This document shows, piece by piece, positions 25,250-35,125 of a stretch of 64,000 nucleotides of DNA (position 1 is its first letter; each line of letters starts with the position of its first letter). The notes under the pieces were generated by a model. The model was not told where the DNA came from, did not search any database, and saw only the letters and a list, made by a program, of their open reading frames with translations. Location of the stretch: contig CAOJRU010000010.1 in assembly GCA_948442365.1 (NCBI GenBank), forward strand, positions 1 through 64,000. Direction: 5' to 3'. The stretch is from an uncultured Clostridium sp. (GTDB lineage Bacteria > Bacillota > Clostridia > TANB77 > CAG-508). Made by a program: the position numbers and the translations under genes.

Positions 25250-26410
25250 ATGAAAAAAATTAAAAAATTTACTTATGAAGATTATATACAATATACGAGA
25301 GAATTAGCATTAAGAGAAGAGGAACAAGATTATAAAATAGAAAAACTACATCAATACAAAGACAAAGGATTCAAAGTTGTTTTAGAAGAAAAAGAAGAAG
25401 CAATACAGTTTATTAATAAAACATTGATGTTAGAAAATACATCTTATGCCCTTCAAAAAGGAGAGATAGAAAAATATAGTAGTAATTTTATTACACAAGA
25501 TTTTAAATCCAAAGAATCTGATGTTGTATATAAGAAGAAGGATGAAGACATATTTTTCTTAATAGAGCAACAATCAAAAATAGATTATTCAATGGCATAT
25601 AGAATATTAAATTATTGTATTGAAATTATAAGAAGTGCAGTTGATAAGAAAAAATTAGGAAAAAGAAAATATCAGATGCCAATTGTATATCCAATTGTAT
25701 TATATACAGGAAAAATAAAATGGGACGCTAAAAAATATTTTGAAGAATGTCAAGTTAGATTAAGAGGAATACAAGAAAAAAATTTTACATCGTACAATTT
25801 AGTTGATATTAATAATTATACAGAGGAAGAACTATGGAAACAAGAAAATTTTTTATCTAGAATATTATTGCTGGAAAAAGCAAATCAGAAAGATAAAATA
25901 ACAGAATACTTACATAAAATACAAAAAGAAGATTTAAACGAGAAAGAGATCAATATATTAATAAAAATGATTTATGGCTCTTTTCATAGAAAAATAGGAG
26001 AAAGTAATATTCAAGAATTTATAAAGAAAATGAAAAATAAAAAAGGAGGTAATGATATGGGGTTAACAGCATTTGAGAAATATTTAGATAATTTGATTGA
26101 AGAAAAACTTGAAAAAGGAAGAAAACGAGTATTAAAACAAGGAATGCAGCAAGGAATAGAGCAAGGAATAGAGCAAGGAATAGAGCAAGGAATAGAGCAA
26201 GGAATAGAGCAGGGAATGCAGCAAGGAATGCAGCAAGGAATAAAGCAAGGAATAAAGCAAGGAATGAAACAAGGAAAAGAAAATGGGAAATTGGAAATGT
26301 TAAAAAAAGCAGTAAAAAATATGATACAATCTGGAGAAAAAGACGAAAAAATAATGAAATATATGGGAATAAAGGAAGAAGAATTAGAAAATATTAAAGG
26401 CATGATTTAA
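25250..26410 (+). CDS. Rpn/YhgA-like PD-(D/E)XK nuclease family protein
   Basis: 386 residues. It resembles Rpn (recombination-promoting nuclease, PF04754-type 'transposase') proteins: an N-terminal PD-(D/E)XK-like region with KESDVVYKKKDEDIFFLIEQQSKID (Asp, then ExQ core: FFLIEQQSKID), a helical middle with YPIVLYTGKIKWD, and a long C-terminal Gln/Gly repeat. The repeat is 12 tandem 4-residue units of type QGIE/QGMQ/QGIK. Such genes are common, mobile-associated and of unsettled function. It is bounded upstream by hairpin element B. Ribosome site AGAGGAA. Confidence 0.8.
   Translation: MKKIKKFTYEDYIQYTRELALREEEQDYKIEKLHQYKDKGFKVVLEEKEEAIQFINKTLMLENTSYALQKGEIEKYSSNFITQDFKSKESDVVYKKKDEDIFFLIEQQSKIDYSMAYRILNYCIEIIRSAVDKKKLGKRKYQMPIVYPIVLYTGKIKWDAKKYFEECQVRLRGIQEKNFTSYNLVDINNYTEEELWKQENFLSRILLLEKANQKDKITEYLHKIQKEDLNEKEINILIKMIYGSFHRKIGESNIQEFIKKMKNKKGGNDMGLTAFEKYLDNLIEEKLEKGRKRVLKQGMQQGIEQGIEQGIEQGIEQGIEQGMQQGMQQGIKQGIKQGMKQGKENGKLEMLKKAVKNMIQSGEKDEKIMKYMGIKEEELENIKGMI
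26138..26281 (+). repeat. 12-bp tandem repeat tract within the Rpn-like gene
   Basis: Twelve in-frame 12-bp units of the type CAAGGAATAGAG, five of them identical. Copy-number change would alter protein length by four residues per unit without breaking the frame. Confidence 0.9.
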
Positions 26411-26418
26411 TTCATGCC

Positions 26419-26634
26419 TTATTCTACTTTTCTATGGATTCTTTCACTAGAAGAGCCGCACATTTTTTCATATTCTTTACATTTTATTTTATAATCCATT
26501 TGCAGGCATAAATAGCGATAGTAACTACAAGCCTGCTCATATTGCATCATCATTTCATTCATATCCATATTAGGTGGAGGCATATTATAATCCATATAAG
26601 GTGGCATAAAACCATTATTAAAATCTCTTTCCAT
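26419..26634 (-). CDS. small Met/Pro-rich protein, possible spore-coat type
   Basis: 71 residues from ATG at 26634 (AAGGAGTTGATAAAA upstream). The first third is rich in Met, Pro, Asn and aromatic residues (FMPPYMDYNMPPPNMDMNEM); the rest carries four Cys and Tyr pairs (CSYYRYLCLQMDYKIKC). Composition recalls small spore-coat or crust proteins, and ylbJ follows on the same strand, but no family is recognised. Confidence 0.6.
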   Translation of the reverse strand: MERDFNNGFMPPYMDYNMPPPNMDMNEMMMQYEQACSYYRYLCLQMDYKIKCKEYEKMCGSSSERIHRKVE

Positions 26635-26709
26635 TTTTTATCAACTCCTTAATTTTAATATATGCACGATAATGAGAGATATAACAAATTAATAGTTGCA
26701 ACTTACTTA

Positions 26710-27768
26710 TTATAAATCAAAATTAAAAAAAGGAAAAACAGTCATAAATAAATAAGTGTAAAAAGTAGCCAATATGCCATGTAGTAACTTACCATACAAA
26801 TAGGGTTTAATAGATAAGTCTGTTTTAGAAGTAATACTCCAAACTTGAAGTAGAATAGAAATTCCACCAAATCCAAGTAAAAAAGCAGTAAATAAAATAT
26901 TCAAAGAAAGTTTTTTACAAGCAATAGAAGAAATGCTATTCAGACCATTGGTGATTTCTAATAAGCCAGTTAAAAGACCAGGTATAAAATTAGTATCAAT
27001 ACTTAAAGATTGAAAAAGGGGACTTAATAAAACAGTTATACTATTTAAAATACCACTTGCTTTTAAAATAGAAATAATACTAGAAAAAATAACGACAAAT
27101 CCACCAATTAAAAGAATAGTAGATATACTATTGGTAATACTTTCTGCTAAAATTTCACCTAAGTTAGAAAAAGAAGCTGACTTTTTTTGTTGATGAGACC
27201 CATTAGAAATCATATTTTGAAGAAATGTATGAGAATTCCTTTTCCAATAACGAAAAATAAGACCAACGGTTAGACAAGCTAGTAAATGAGTTATAAATAA
27301 TAGGATACCAATGGTTGTGTTTTTGAACATTAAAATACCAACAGTTCCAATAATAAATAGAGGCCCAGAATTATTGGTAAAGCTAAGTAATCTTTCACAT
27401 TCTTCCTTGCTACAAATGTTATTTTGCCTAAAGTGGCAGGCTATTTTTGCCCCTACAGGATAACCACTGATAATTCCCATAATAAAAGCAAAGGCACCTT
27501 CGCCTCTTATATTAAAAAATGGTTTCATGAAAGGAGTTAAAATATTACCTAATTGTGAGACCATATTTGTGTGCATTAATAATTCGGTAGCAACAAAGAA
27601 CGGGAAAAGTGATGGCACAACTGAATTAGCCCAAAGTAGTAAGCCAGACTTTACGGCAGGTAGATTACTTTTTGAAAAAATTAGTAAACAAAAAGTAAAG
27701 GCTAAAAATAGAATAGGTAATAGATTTCTTCTTAATTTTACAACATAAATACTTGGTTTGTTAATCAT
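26710..27768 (-). CDS. ylbJ: sporulation integral membrane protein YlbJ
   Basis: A 352-residue polytopic protein with about eight hydrophobic segments. Signature stretches are LLWANSVVPSLFPFFVATELL, shortened here to WANSVVPSLFPFF, then GIISGYPVGAKI and SFTNNSGPLFIIGTVG, which are typical of the YlbJ/nucleoside-recognition (Gate) family required for spore cortex formation in Bacillus. The start ATG is preceded by GAGAGG. Upstream lies a 350-bp intergenic region shared with the divergent murB. Confidence 0.9.
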   Translation of the reverse strand: MINKPSIYVVKLRRNLLPILFLAFTFCLLIFSKSNLPAVKSGLLLWANSVVPSLFPFFVATELLMHTNMVSQLGNILTPFMKPFFNIRGEGAFAFIMGIISGYPVGAKIACHFRQNNICSKEECERLLSFTNNSGPLFIIGTVGILMFKNTTIGILLFITHLLACLTVGLIFRYWKRNSHTFLQNMISNGSHQQKKSASFSNLGEILAESITNSISTILLIGGFVVIFSSIISILKASGILNSITVLLSPLFQSLSIDTNFIPGLLTGLLEITNGLNSISSIACKKLSLNILFTAFLLGFGGISILLQVWSITSKTDLSIKPYLYGKLLHGILATFYTYLFMTVFPFFNFDL

Positions 27769-28125
27769 GATAAACCTCTCTCTTAAAAACTATATTACAA
27801 TATATTTATAAAAAGATAGATTATGAATGAAAGAATGGATTTAATCTAATTAAGTCCCTAGTTACAGAAGAAAACTTTCAACTAAAATAAGTAAAAGTTA
27901 GCTTGAACAAACCTTGCTTTTTTTATCAATTTATAGTAGAATAAAAAAGCAAATTAACAAATTCTAAAAAATTTTGTTTTTTAGAATTTGTAACATTCGC
28001 ATAACTATCTTCTATGGAAAGTTTTTCCTTTTAGTCGAACTTTCCTAGAATATAAAAAACATAAAAATAAAAGATATGATATAAGATAGAAATAAAGTCA
28101 AACAAAATTAAAAGGGGTGAAATTT
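27769..28125. other. intergenic region with two hairpins before murB
   Basis: No ORF with a ribosome site. ACAAATTCTAAAA pairs with TTTTTTAGAATTTGT (about 27958-27993), and GAAAGTT pairs with AACTTTC (about 28017-28048). They could be terminators or a leader structure for murB; neither has a clean T-run. Confidence 0.4.
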
Positions 28126-29049
28126 TTGGATATTGAGAAACAAATTAAGAACTTAAAAATTTCAAAGGACAAAATATTTTATCAAGAGCCAATGAAAAAA
28201 CACACAACTTTTAAAATTGGAGGAGTAGCAGAATATCTTATTAAAATAGATGCCATAGAAGACTTAAAAGAAATACTAGAAATGAGCAATCAAAATAACA
28301 TACCAATAACGATTATTGGAAACGGAAGTAATTTATTAGTTTTAGACAAAGGAATTCAAGGAATTACTTTAATGATTAAACTAGAAAAAGTAGAAATCAA
28401 AGAAACAGGAGAAACCATACAAATAACAGTAGGTGCAGGAGAAAAGTTAGGGAAATTGGCACAAATGTGTTTACAAAAAGAAATTATGGGATTAGAAGAA
28501 TTATCAGGAATACCAGGTACCATAGGAGGAGCCATTAGAATGAATGCAGGTGCACATGGTAGAGAAATGAAAGATATTGTAAAAACAGTAAAATGTATAG
28601 ATTATCAAGGAAAAGAAAAAGAATTCAAGAAGGAAGAACTAGAATTTGATTATAGGAGCAGTATTTTTAAAAAAGAAAAATATATCATTACAGAAGTAAC
28701 ACTAGAATTGCAAAAAGGACAAAAAGAAAAAATAAAAGCCAAAATGGAAGAATATGCAACCTATAGAAAAGAAAAACAACCAATTGAATATCCAAGTGCA
28801 GGAAGCACATTTAAAAGAGGTGCTGACTTTATAACAGCGAAGTTAATTGATGAAGCAGGATTAAAAGGATACACGATAGGAGATGCGGAAGTATCCACCA
28901 AACATAGTGGATTTATTATTAACAAGGGAGAGGCAACAGCAAAAGAGGTATTAGCCTTAGTAAAATATGTCCAAGAAAAAGTATATGAAAAATTTCATAA
29001 AAAAATAGAATTAGAGATTGAAATATTAGGAGAACCATTTGAAAAATAA
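28126..29049 (+). CDS. murB: UDP-N-acetylenolpyruvoylglucosamine reductase
   Basis: 307 residues from TTG at 28126 (AAAGGGG 8 nt upstream); GTG at 28117 is a poorer alternative. MurB reduces the enolpyruvyl ether to UDP-MurNAc using FAD and NADPH. Motifs in order: IIGNGSNLLV and GIPGTIGGAIRMNAGAHG (FAD binding), FDYRSSIF, YPSAGSTFKR (catalytic Ser), and KHSGFIINKGEATAKEV (catalytic Glu). The type IIa-like loop is present. A yvcK relative follows 19 bp downstream, a common clostridial order. Confidence 0.95.
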   Translation: MDIEKQIKNLKISKDKIFYQEPMKKHTTFKIGGVAEYLIKIDAIEDLKEILEMSNQNNIPITIIGNGSNLLVLDKGIQGITLMIKLEKVEIKETGETIQITVGAGEKLGKLAQMCLQKEIMGLEELSGIPGTIGGAIRMNAGAHGREMKDIVKTVKCIDYQGKEKEFKKEELEFDYRSSIFKKEKYIITEVTLELQKGQKEKIKAKMEEYATYRKEKQPIEYPSAGSTFKRGADFITAKLIDEAGLKGYTIGDAEVSTKHSGFIINKGEATAKEVLALVKYVQEKVYEKFHKKIELEIEILGEPFEK

Positions 29050-29068
29050 TAAGTAGATTATATTTTAA

Positions 29069-31006
29069 ATGGAAGAAGGGAATGAAAATAGAAAAATGAA
29101 GGGTTTTATGCAATGGTTTAAATCTAGTAACAAAATGAAAAGGTGGATGTTTTTAATACTAATAGGAATTTTACTTGCTTGTTATGGGCTAGCAGAAATA
29201 TTAGTCATGAAAGAAATATCTTTTGAAGAAGTAGGAAAAGTAGTAGTTATATTTGTATTAGGATTTATTTCTATTGTATTAGGATTGATTTTCTTAAATA
29301 AAAGAACATTGGAAGTTTTGATTGAATCAACCGACAATCGAATGGAAAATAAGAAAAATGTTAATGTAAAATCACTAATCTTCAATAAAACGGTATATGA
29401 TCAGGGACCAAACATTGTAGTAATTGGTGGAGGAACGGGATTAAATACTGTACTAGAAGGGCTAAAGAATTACACCAGTAATGTAACAGCTATTGTAACG
29501 ATTTCCGATTATGGAGAAGAAGCTACGAGTTCAAGAAAAGCGTTAGAAATGTTACCATTAGGAGATGTAAAAGATAGTATTATTTCTCTTGCTTCGAAAA
29601 AAGGAGAAATTGAAAATTTATTTAATTATGAATTTACAAAAGGAAAACTAGAAGGACTTAATTTTTTAGATATTTACTTTTCTGCTATGAAAGAGATTCA
29701 TGGCAACTTAGGAGATGCCATTATAAAAAGTAATGAAATATTAGGTATGATAGGAAAAGTAATACCAGTAACCTTAGATGAAATGAAAATTGTAGCTGAA
29801 TTAGCCAATGGTTATATGATAGAAAAGAAAGCAAAAATTCAAGAAGTAATAGAAGAAAAAATAACAAAAATCAATCGTGTTGTATTAAAACCATCTAATT
29901 GTAAAGCAGCACCAGGAGTAGTGGAAGCAATCCAAAAGGCAGATTGCATTATCATTGGACCAGGAAGTTTATATACCAATGTGATTCCAAATTTATTAGT
30001 AAACGGGGTAGCGAAAGCTATTAAAGAAAGTCCAGCCATTAAAGTTTATATTAGTAACATTATGACAGAGAGAGGACAAACGGATGAATATAGTGTTTCT
30101 GACCATTTAAATGCCATTATAGAGCATTGTGGAAATGGGATCATCGATTATTGTATCTATGATACAGGAGAAGTCATACCAGAATTTATTAAAAAATATA
30201 ATAGAGAAGGACAAGAATTAGTAGAACAAGATATTGACAAAGTAAGAGGTATCAAATTCTTACAAAGAAATTTATCTATGGTAGCTAATGATCGTGTTAG
30301 ACATGATCCAAAATTGGTAGCAGCTTCGGTTATTGAATTAATTTGTGATGACTTAAAATATCAAGACAAACAAAACGATCCTCAATACTTAATGCTAAAC
30401 AATAAATTGAGAGAAGAAAAAAGAATTGGAAAAATCAAAAAATCCATGAAGAAAAAAGCAAAAAAGAAAGAAGGAAAACGTCTTAAAACAACAAAAGGAA
30501 AAAGCAAATTTAGTAATAAATATAAAAGTAGAATAGAATCGATTCGTGAGGCAGATGAAAAAATGCATGTACAAACGCCAAAAGAAACAATTGTGGAAGA
30601 GGAAGAAATAGAACAAAAAGAAAATAGAATAGAAGAAATACAAGTACCAGTACAAGAAACAAAACCATATGTAGAAGAACCAATTGTCATAAAAGAGGAA
30701 AAAGAAGAACCAATAGAGGTAGAAGCAGCAGAGAAAAAAGAAATAGAAACACCGAAACTAACAACACAACTAGACTTAGAAAAAGCCAGAGAAGCACTTG
30801 AAAAAATGTTAGCAAATGCAAGAGCAGATTTAGAGCGAGATTTAGAGAGAAACAAAGGCACGCAAGAGAGAAATCTGAAAGAAGAAAACTTAGATAAAGA
30901 GGAAACATTGGTAGGAGCAGACGAAGAAGAGAAAAAAGCAAAAAGTCCAAAACCTAAAAGTGCAAGAGGGATGAAACGAAAAAAACAAACCACAGAAGAA
31001 GTTTAG
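29069..31006 (+). CDS. YvcK/CofD-like protein with membrane N-terminus and long acidic tail
   Basis: 645 residues, far longer than canonical YvcK (about 320). Two membrane helices (about residues 24-75) precede the CofD-like domain: IVVIGGGTGLNTVLEGLK, then IIIGPGSLYTNVIPNLLV and TDEYSVSDHLNAI. The usual DDGGSSGR loop is replaced by SDYGEEATSS and the usual GHSLGN by GLNFLD, so the UDP-sugar pocket is probably altered. About 200 C-terminal residues are low-complexity Lys/Glu with coiled-coil tendency. YvcK controls peptidoglycan precursor flow; here it is membrane-tethered. rapZ, normally between murB and yvcK, is missing. Confidence 0.82.
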   Translation: MEEGNENRKMKGFMQWFKSSNKMKRWMFLILIGILLACYGLAEILVMKEISFEEVGKVVVIFVLGFISIVLGLIFLNKRTLEVLIESTDNRMENKKNVNVKSLIFNKTVYDQGPNIVVIGGGTGLNTVLEGLKNYTSNVTAIVTISDYGEEATSSRKALEMLPLGDVKDSIISLASKKGEIENLFNYEFTKGKLEGLNFLDIYFSAMKEIHGNLGDAIIKSNEILGMIGKVIPVTLDEMKIVAELANGYMIEKKAKIQEVIEEKITKINRVVLKPSNCKAAPGVVEAIQKADCIIIGPGSLYTNVIPNLLVNGVAKAIKESPAIKVYISNIMTERGQTDEYSVSDHLNAIIEHCGNGIIDYCIYDTGEVIPEFIKKYNREGQELVEQDIDKVRGIKFLQRNLSMVANDRVRHDPKLVAASVIELICDDLKYQDKQNDPQYLMLNNKLREEKRIGKIKKSMKKKAKKKEGKRLKTTKGKSKFSNKYKSRIESIREADEKMHVQTPKETIVEEEEIEQKENRIEEIQVPVQETKPYVEEPIVIKEEKEEPIEVEAAEKKEIETPKLTTQLDLEKAREALEKMLANARADLERDLERNKGTQERNLKEENLDKEETLVGADEEEKKAKSPKPKSARGMKRKKQTTEEV

Positions 31007-31039
31007 AAGATTGCTAATAGGAGGGCCTCTTGGAGATTT

Positions 31040-31122
31040 AAGGGGATTTAGGAAGGTACCTAAAGGTATACTTATCTGTACGCCTTTAAAATGTTACAGC
31101 TAAGAAATTCCTAAATCCCTTT
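31040..31122. repeat. hairpin upstream of the debranching enzyme
   Basis: AAGGGGATTTAGGAA pairs with TTCCTAAATCCCTTTT, enclosing an inner AAAGG/CCTTT arm. It ends 16 bp before the start codon and could be a terminator of the upstream gene or an RNA leader. Confidence 0.5.
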
Positions 31123-31137
31123 TAGAAGGAGGAAGAA

Positions 31138-33178
31138 ATGATGCAAATTACGAAGGAAAAATTAAGTTTAGAAGAAGGACTAAAGAAAGAGTGGATTATT
31201 ACCAATGGAATAGGAGGATTTAGTTCTTCTACTGTCATTGGAGCCAATACAAGAAAATATCATGGCTTATTGATTGCCCCCTTAACGCCACCTGCGAGAA
31301 GATTTTTAATTTTGTCTAAATTAGATGAAAGTATAGAAATAAGAAATAAAAAATATGATTTATATACCAATGTATGTAAATCCTATATTTCTCATGGACA
31401 TGAATATCAAGAAGAATTTAGAAAAGATTATGTGCCGATTTTTAAATATCAAGTAGGAAAAGTAGAAATTACTAAGATGGTTTGCTTGGAATATGGGCAT
31501 AATACGGTAGGCGTGTTTTATAAAGTAAAAAATGAAGGTACCAAAGCCAAATTAACTTTAGCACCAGTAGTCAATTTTAGGGATTTTCATCAAATGAATT
31601 CCGATCATTATTTTGATGTCCAACAAATGGTAAATAAAACAAAAGTGAAATTAATCATAGATGGTAATTCACAGACTCCAATTTATATGAACTTATCAGA
31701 AGGTAGTTACATAGAACATCAAAATGATACTTTTTCCAATATGTTTTATATAGAAGAGGAAAAAAGAGGGTTTTATCCAGAAGAAAATCATTCTGTACCA
31801 GGCGTTTATGAAATTGAAATACCAGCTAAGACGGAAAAAGAAATTTCGTTTGTTTGTTCTTTAGAGGAAAATATAGAACAAAAGAGTGTAAAAAGATTTA
31901 TTAATAATGAAATTATTCGTTTAGGGGAAATGTTTAATGAGTCTTTATTGATTGATAACAGAAAGCAAAATAAAACACCGAAAGAGATAGAAAGAGATAA
32001 CTTGATAAAAACGTATTTAATAGCGGCGGATAGTTTTGTTGTCTATAGACCAACTTTTAATTTACATACAATTATGGCAGGCTATCCATGGTTTTTAGAC
32101 TGGGGACGTGATACCTTAATTGCTTTTGAAGGATTGTTGTTAATTCCCAAAAGATTTGAAATAGCAAAAGAAGTATTATCAACCATGATTCGAGATGTTA
32201 AATTTGGATTAATTCCAAATGGCTATTCTGGCTATGATAATCGACCATTATATAATAGCGTAGATGCTTCATTATTATTATTTGAACAAGTACAAAAATA
32301 TGTCCAATATACAGGTGATTATGAATTTGTAAAGGAAAAATTGTATCCAGTTTTGCAAAATATTATAGAAAACTATAGCAAGGGAATTGATGTAGACGAT
32401 AATAACATCTATTTAGATGCAGATGGTTTAATAGTTTCTGGTACAGAGAAAACGCAAAATACTTGGATGGATGCTAAATATGATGGCGTAGCGGTTACGC
32501 CAAGAAATGGAAAGGCTGTTGAAATAAATGCTATGTGGTATAATGCTAATTGTATTATGGCTGAACTTTCAAAGAAGTTTAAACATCCTCTTTTAACTAA
32601 AAAATATAAAGAAATTGCAGATAATTGCAAGAGTGCTTTTGAACAAAAATTTTATAATCGCGAAAAGAAATGTTTATATGATGTACTTCGGAGATGATAA
32701 GATAAGACCTAACCAACTATTTGCTTTAAGCTTAACGTATCCTGTGTTAGAACCAAATTCAGAACCAGCCAATCAAATGTTAGCAACAGTAGAAAAAAAA
32801 TTATTAAATAATTTTGGATTGAAAACATTGGCAAAAGAGGAAGAAAATTATGTGGAAGTTTATGAAGGAAGTCCAAAAAAAAGGGATACCAGTTATCATC
32901 AAGGAATTACTTGGCCTTGGCTATTAGGTTTGTATTATAACAGCTTGAAAAATACTATACAAGTGACAAAAAATTCAGAAGAAAAGAAAGTTTGGCAAGA
33001 AAAATTGGATAAGTTTGTTGATAAAACAACCAAAACCTTTCAAAAAGAGATTTTTACAAATGGCTGCTTGGGTGGCATTGCTGAACTTTATGATTCAACA
33101 AAACCACAATTACCAAAAGGAACTATTCATCAGGCTTGGAGTGTAGCAGAGGTATTTCGAATTGTTTTAAGGAAGTGA
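31138..33178 (+). CDS. glycogen debranching enzyme, decoded through a +1 shift at CGG
   Basis: With the C at 32689 skipped this is a 679-residue amylo-alpha-1,6-glucosidase (GDE_N plus GDE_C), normal length. N-terminal motifs: WIITNGIGGFSSSTVIGANTR and KYHGLLIAPL. The catalytic (alpha/alpha)6 domain has GYPWFLDWGRDTLIAFEGLL and WMDAKYDG. Zero frame ends CLYDVL-CGG-AGA-TGA, only two codons after the break; the shifted frame reads GDDKIRPNQLFALSLTYPV and TSYHQGITWPWLLG, the conserved C-terminal half. It hydrolyses alpha-1,6 branches of glycogen. No other glycogen gene is adjacent. Confidence 0.9.
32686..32692 (+). other. recoding site: CTT CGG A in the debranching enzyme
   Basis: P-site Leu CTT, in-frame CGG (32689-32691), +1 codon GGA. 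The zero-frame stop TGA follows one codon later, so unshifted ribosomes stop at once. Confidence 0.87.
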
Positions 33179-33183
33179 ATGAA

Positions 33184-33912
33184 ATGAAAATAGAATTTAT
33201 AGGAACAGGTTCTATTGGAGCTGTTCAATTGAGTGCTAGTACACTTATTGATGATAGATTATTAATTGACATGGGAAATGGAATTATAAAAAAATTAAAG
33301 CAAACCGATCATAAATTAGAGGATATAGAAAACTGTTTTATTACACATTTACATGGTGACCATTTTGCAGATATTCCATTTCTAATGCTTGATAGATTTT
33401 TTCACAAAATCCAAAATCCAATTCATATCTATGGACCAGAAGGAATAGAAGAAAAAGTGAAACAATTATTTGATATACTATTTCCTGGAGACTATCAAAG
33501 AGTATATAAAGTAGCAAATATAAAATTTATAGAAATAGAGCCCAAGCGACAAATAGAAATAGAAAAGAAAACGGTTGTTAATATTTTTGAAGTAGAGCAT
33601 GGAGATTGTAATCCAGCCTATGGATTTATTATAGAAAAAGATAATCAAAAATTAGGGTTTTCTGGTGATAGTACATATTGTGAAGCAATTTCTGAAATTG
33701 TAGAAAGAAGCAATCTGTCTATTTTAGACATGAGTGCTATTGTTACTAATAAAAATCATATGGGACTAGAAGATATTATAAAAATAGCTACTACTTATCC
33801 TAACAAAAAAATTGCTACCACTCATATGCAAAAAAACGCAAGAGAAAAAGCAAAAGAAAAAAGAATAAGAAATCTAATCATTCCTGATGATGGAGACATA
33901 GTCAATTTATAA
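33184..33912 (+). CDS. MBL-fold hydrolase, RNase Z-like
   Basis: 242 residues from ATG at 33184, five bases after the debranching enzyme stop. The metallo-beta-lactamase zinc motif is clear: FITHLHGDHFADIPF (HxHxDH), then EVEHGD, FSGDSTYC (metal Asp) and THMQ near the C-terminus. The overall layout is that of the RNase Z/ElaC group, though it is shorter and lacks the exosite arm, so a tRNA 3' processing role is not certain. The stop-start proximity suggests coupling to the frameshifted gene. Confidence 0.85.
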   Translation: MKIEFIGTGSIGAVQLSASTLIDDRLLIDMGNGIIKKLKQTDHKLEDIENCFITHLHGDHFADIPFLMLDRFFHKIQNPIHIYGPEGIEEKVKQLFDILFPGDYQRVYKVANIKFIEIEPKRQIEIEKKTVVNIFEVEHGDCNPAYGFIIEKDNQKLGFSGDSTYCEAISEIVERSNLSILDMSAIVTNKNHMGLEDIIKIATTYPNKKIATTHMQKNAREKAKEKRIRNLIIPDDGDIVNL

Positions 33913-33927
33913 ACTAGGAGAAAAAGG

Positions 33928-34953
33928 ATGTTAACAATTGAAAACTTAGAAAAAGAATTAAAAAGTGGTAAACTACAAAATTTGTATCTTTTATATGGAG
34001 AAGAGCTATTTTTATTAGAAACTATCCTAAAAAAAATAAAAGGTCTATTTGGAGAAGCCGTCAAAGGAATCAACTACATTCAGATAGACGAGACCAATTG
34101 TGATAACTTAATAGCAGATATAGAAACACCAAGCTTTGGCTATGAAAAGAAGTTAATCATAGCAAGAAATACAGGCCTATTCAAAAAAGAAGGAAAAAGA
34201 AAAAACGTAGAATTAGTGCATTTAAGAGAAAAAATAAATCATTATTTAGAAGAAAATATAGACATAATAAATAGTAGTGTAGTATTAGTTTTTGTAGAGG
34301 AAGAAGCGGATACGAAGCAAGTGTTATATACGACATTGGACAAGCTAGGTGTGATTTGTAAGTTTGATTATCAAAAGCCAATACAGATTGAAAAAAGGCT
34401 AAGAGCAATTTGTCATGGCTATAAAGTAGATATTGATGATGTTACGTTACGATACTTAATAGAATGTTGTGGTACAAATATGCAAGATTTAATCAATGAA
34501 ATACGAAAACTAATTGAATATGCAGGGGAAGGCGGAAAAATAGAAAAAGAAGACATAGATCAGTTATCAACTAAAAAATTAGAAAGTGTTATTTTTGATT
34601 TAACAGATTCATTAGGAAAAAAAGATATTGCAAAAGCGTTAGAAGTTTTGCGAAATTTGATTTATACGAAAGAGCCATTACAAAAAATTTTGATTACTTT
34701 ATACAATCATTTTAAGAAACTATATTTTGTAAAGCTTTCTTTAAGGTATCATAAAGATATTATTAGTAGTTTGAATTTAAAACCAAATCAGACTTTCTTA
34801 GTAAATAAATATAAAACACAAGCAAATTATTTTAGAGAAGGGGAATTACGAAATATTTTACAAAGTTTGATGAACTTAGATTGTAATTATAAGATTGGAT
34901 TAATGGATTTACAAGTAGGATTGGAAACAATTCTTTGTGAATATTGTTCCTAA
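33928..34953 (+). CDS. holA: DNA polymerase III subunit delta
   Basis: 341 residues of the HolA/YqeN family, part of the clamp loader that places the beta clamp on primed DNA. It begins with the typical LEKELKSGKLQNLYLLYGEE (nucleotide-fold start), and has the central AAA+-like LRYLIECCGTNMQDLINEI and a C-terminal helical collar. There is no functional Walker A, as normal for delta. Ribosome site AGGAG. A terminator follows. Confidence 0.92.
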   Translation: MLTIENLEKELKSGKLQNLYLLYGEELFLLETILKKIKGLFGEAVKGINYIQIDETNCDNLIADIETPSFGYEKKLIIARNTGLFKKEGKRKNVELVHLREKINHYLEENIDIINSSVVLVFVEEEADTKQVLYTTLDKLGVICKFDYQKPIQIEKRLRAICHGYKVDIDDVTLRYLIECCGTNMQDLINEIRKLIEYAGEGGKIEKEDIDQLSTKKLESVIFDLTDSLGKKDIAKALEVLRNLIYTKEPLQKILITLYNHFKKLYFVKLSLRYHKDIISSLNLKPNQTFLVNKYKTQANYFREGELRNILQSLMNLDCNYKIGLMDLQVGLETILCEYCS

Positions 34954-34966
34954 AAAAGATTTTAAC

Positions 34967-35014
34967 AAATCAAGAAAGTCGTTTTTTGTTGGACGATTTT
35001 TCTTGATTTATTTT
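34967..35014 (+). terminator. holA: intrinsic terminator of holA
   Basis: AAATCAAGAAAGTCG pairs with CGATTTTTCTTGATTT and is followed by a T-rich stretch. Confidence 0.75.
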
Positions 35015-35125
35015 GCTATATATAGTAAAATAGAACAAAGCAAAAAATAAAATTCCAAAAATGTATAATAAATCATCTTAATGACAAAAATAGTAAAAAG
35101 GAAATTATGAAATTAAGGTGATAAT

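Noticed and set aside
26138..26281. CRISPR-like array
   Set aside because: Units are 12 bp, contiguous and coding; there are no spacers.
26011..26403. Antisense ORF rich in Cys-Ile-Pro repeats
   Set aside because: It is the reverse reading of the QGxx repeat tract in the Rpn-like gene and has no ribosome site of its own.
30382..30993. Long Ser/Phe-rich antisense ORFs
   Set aside because: They are shadows of the Lys/Glu-rich tail of the YvcK relative; low complexity, no ribosome site.
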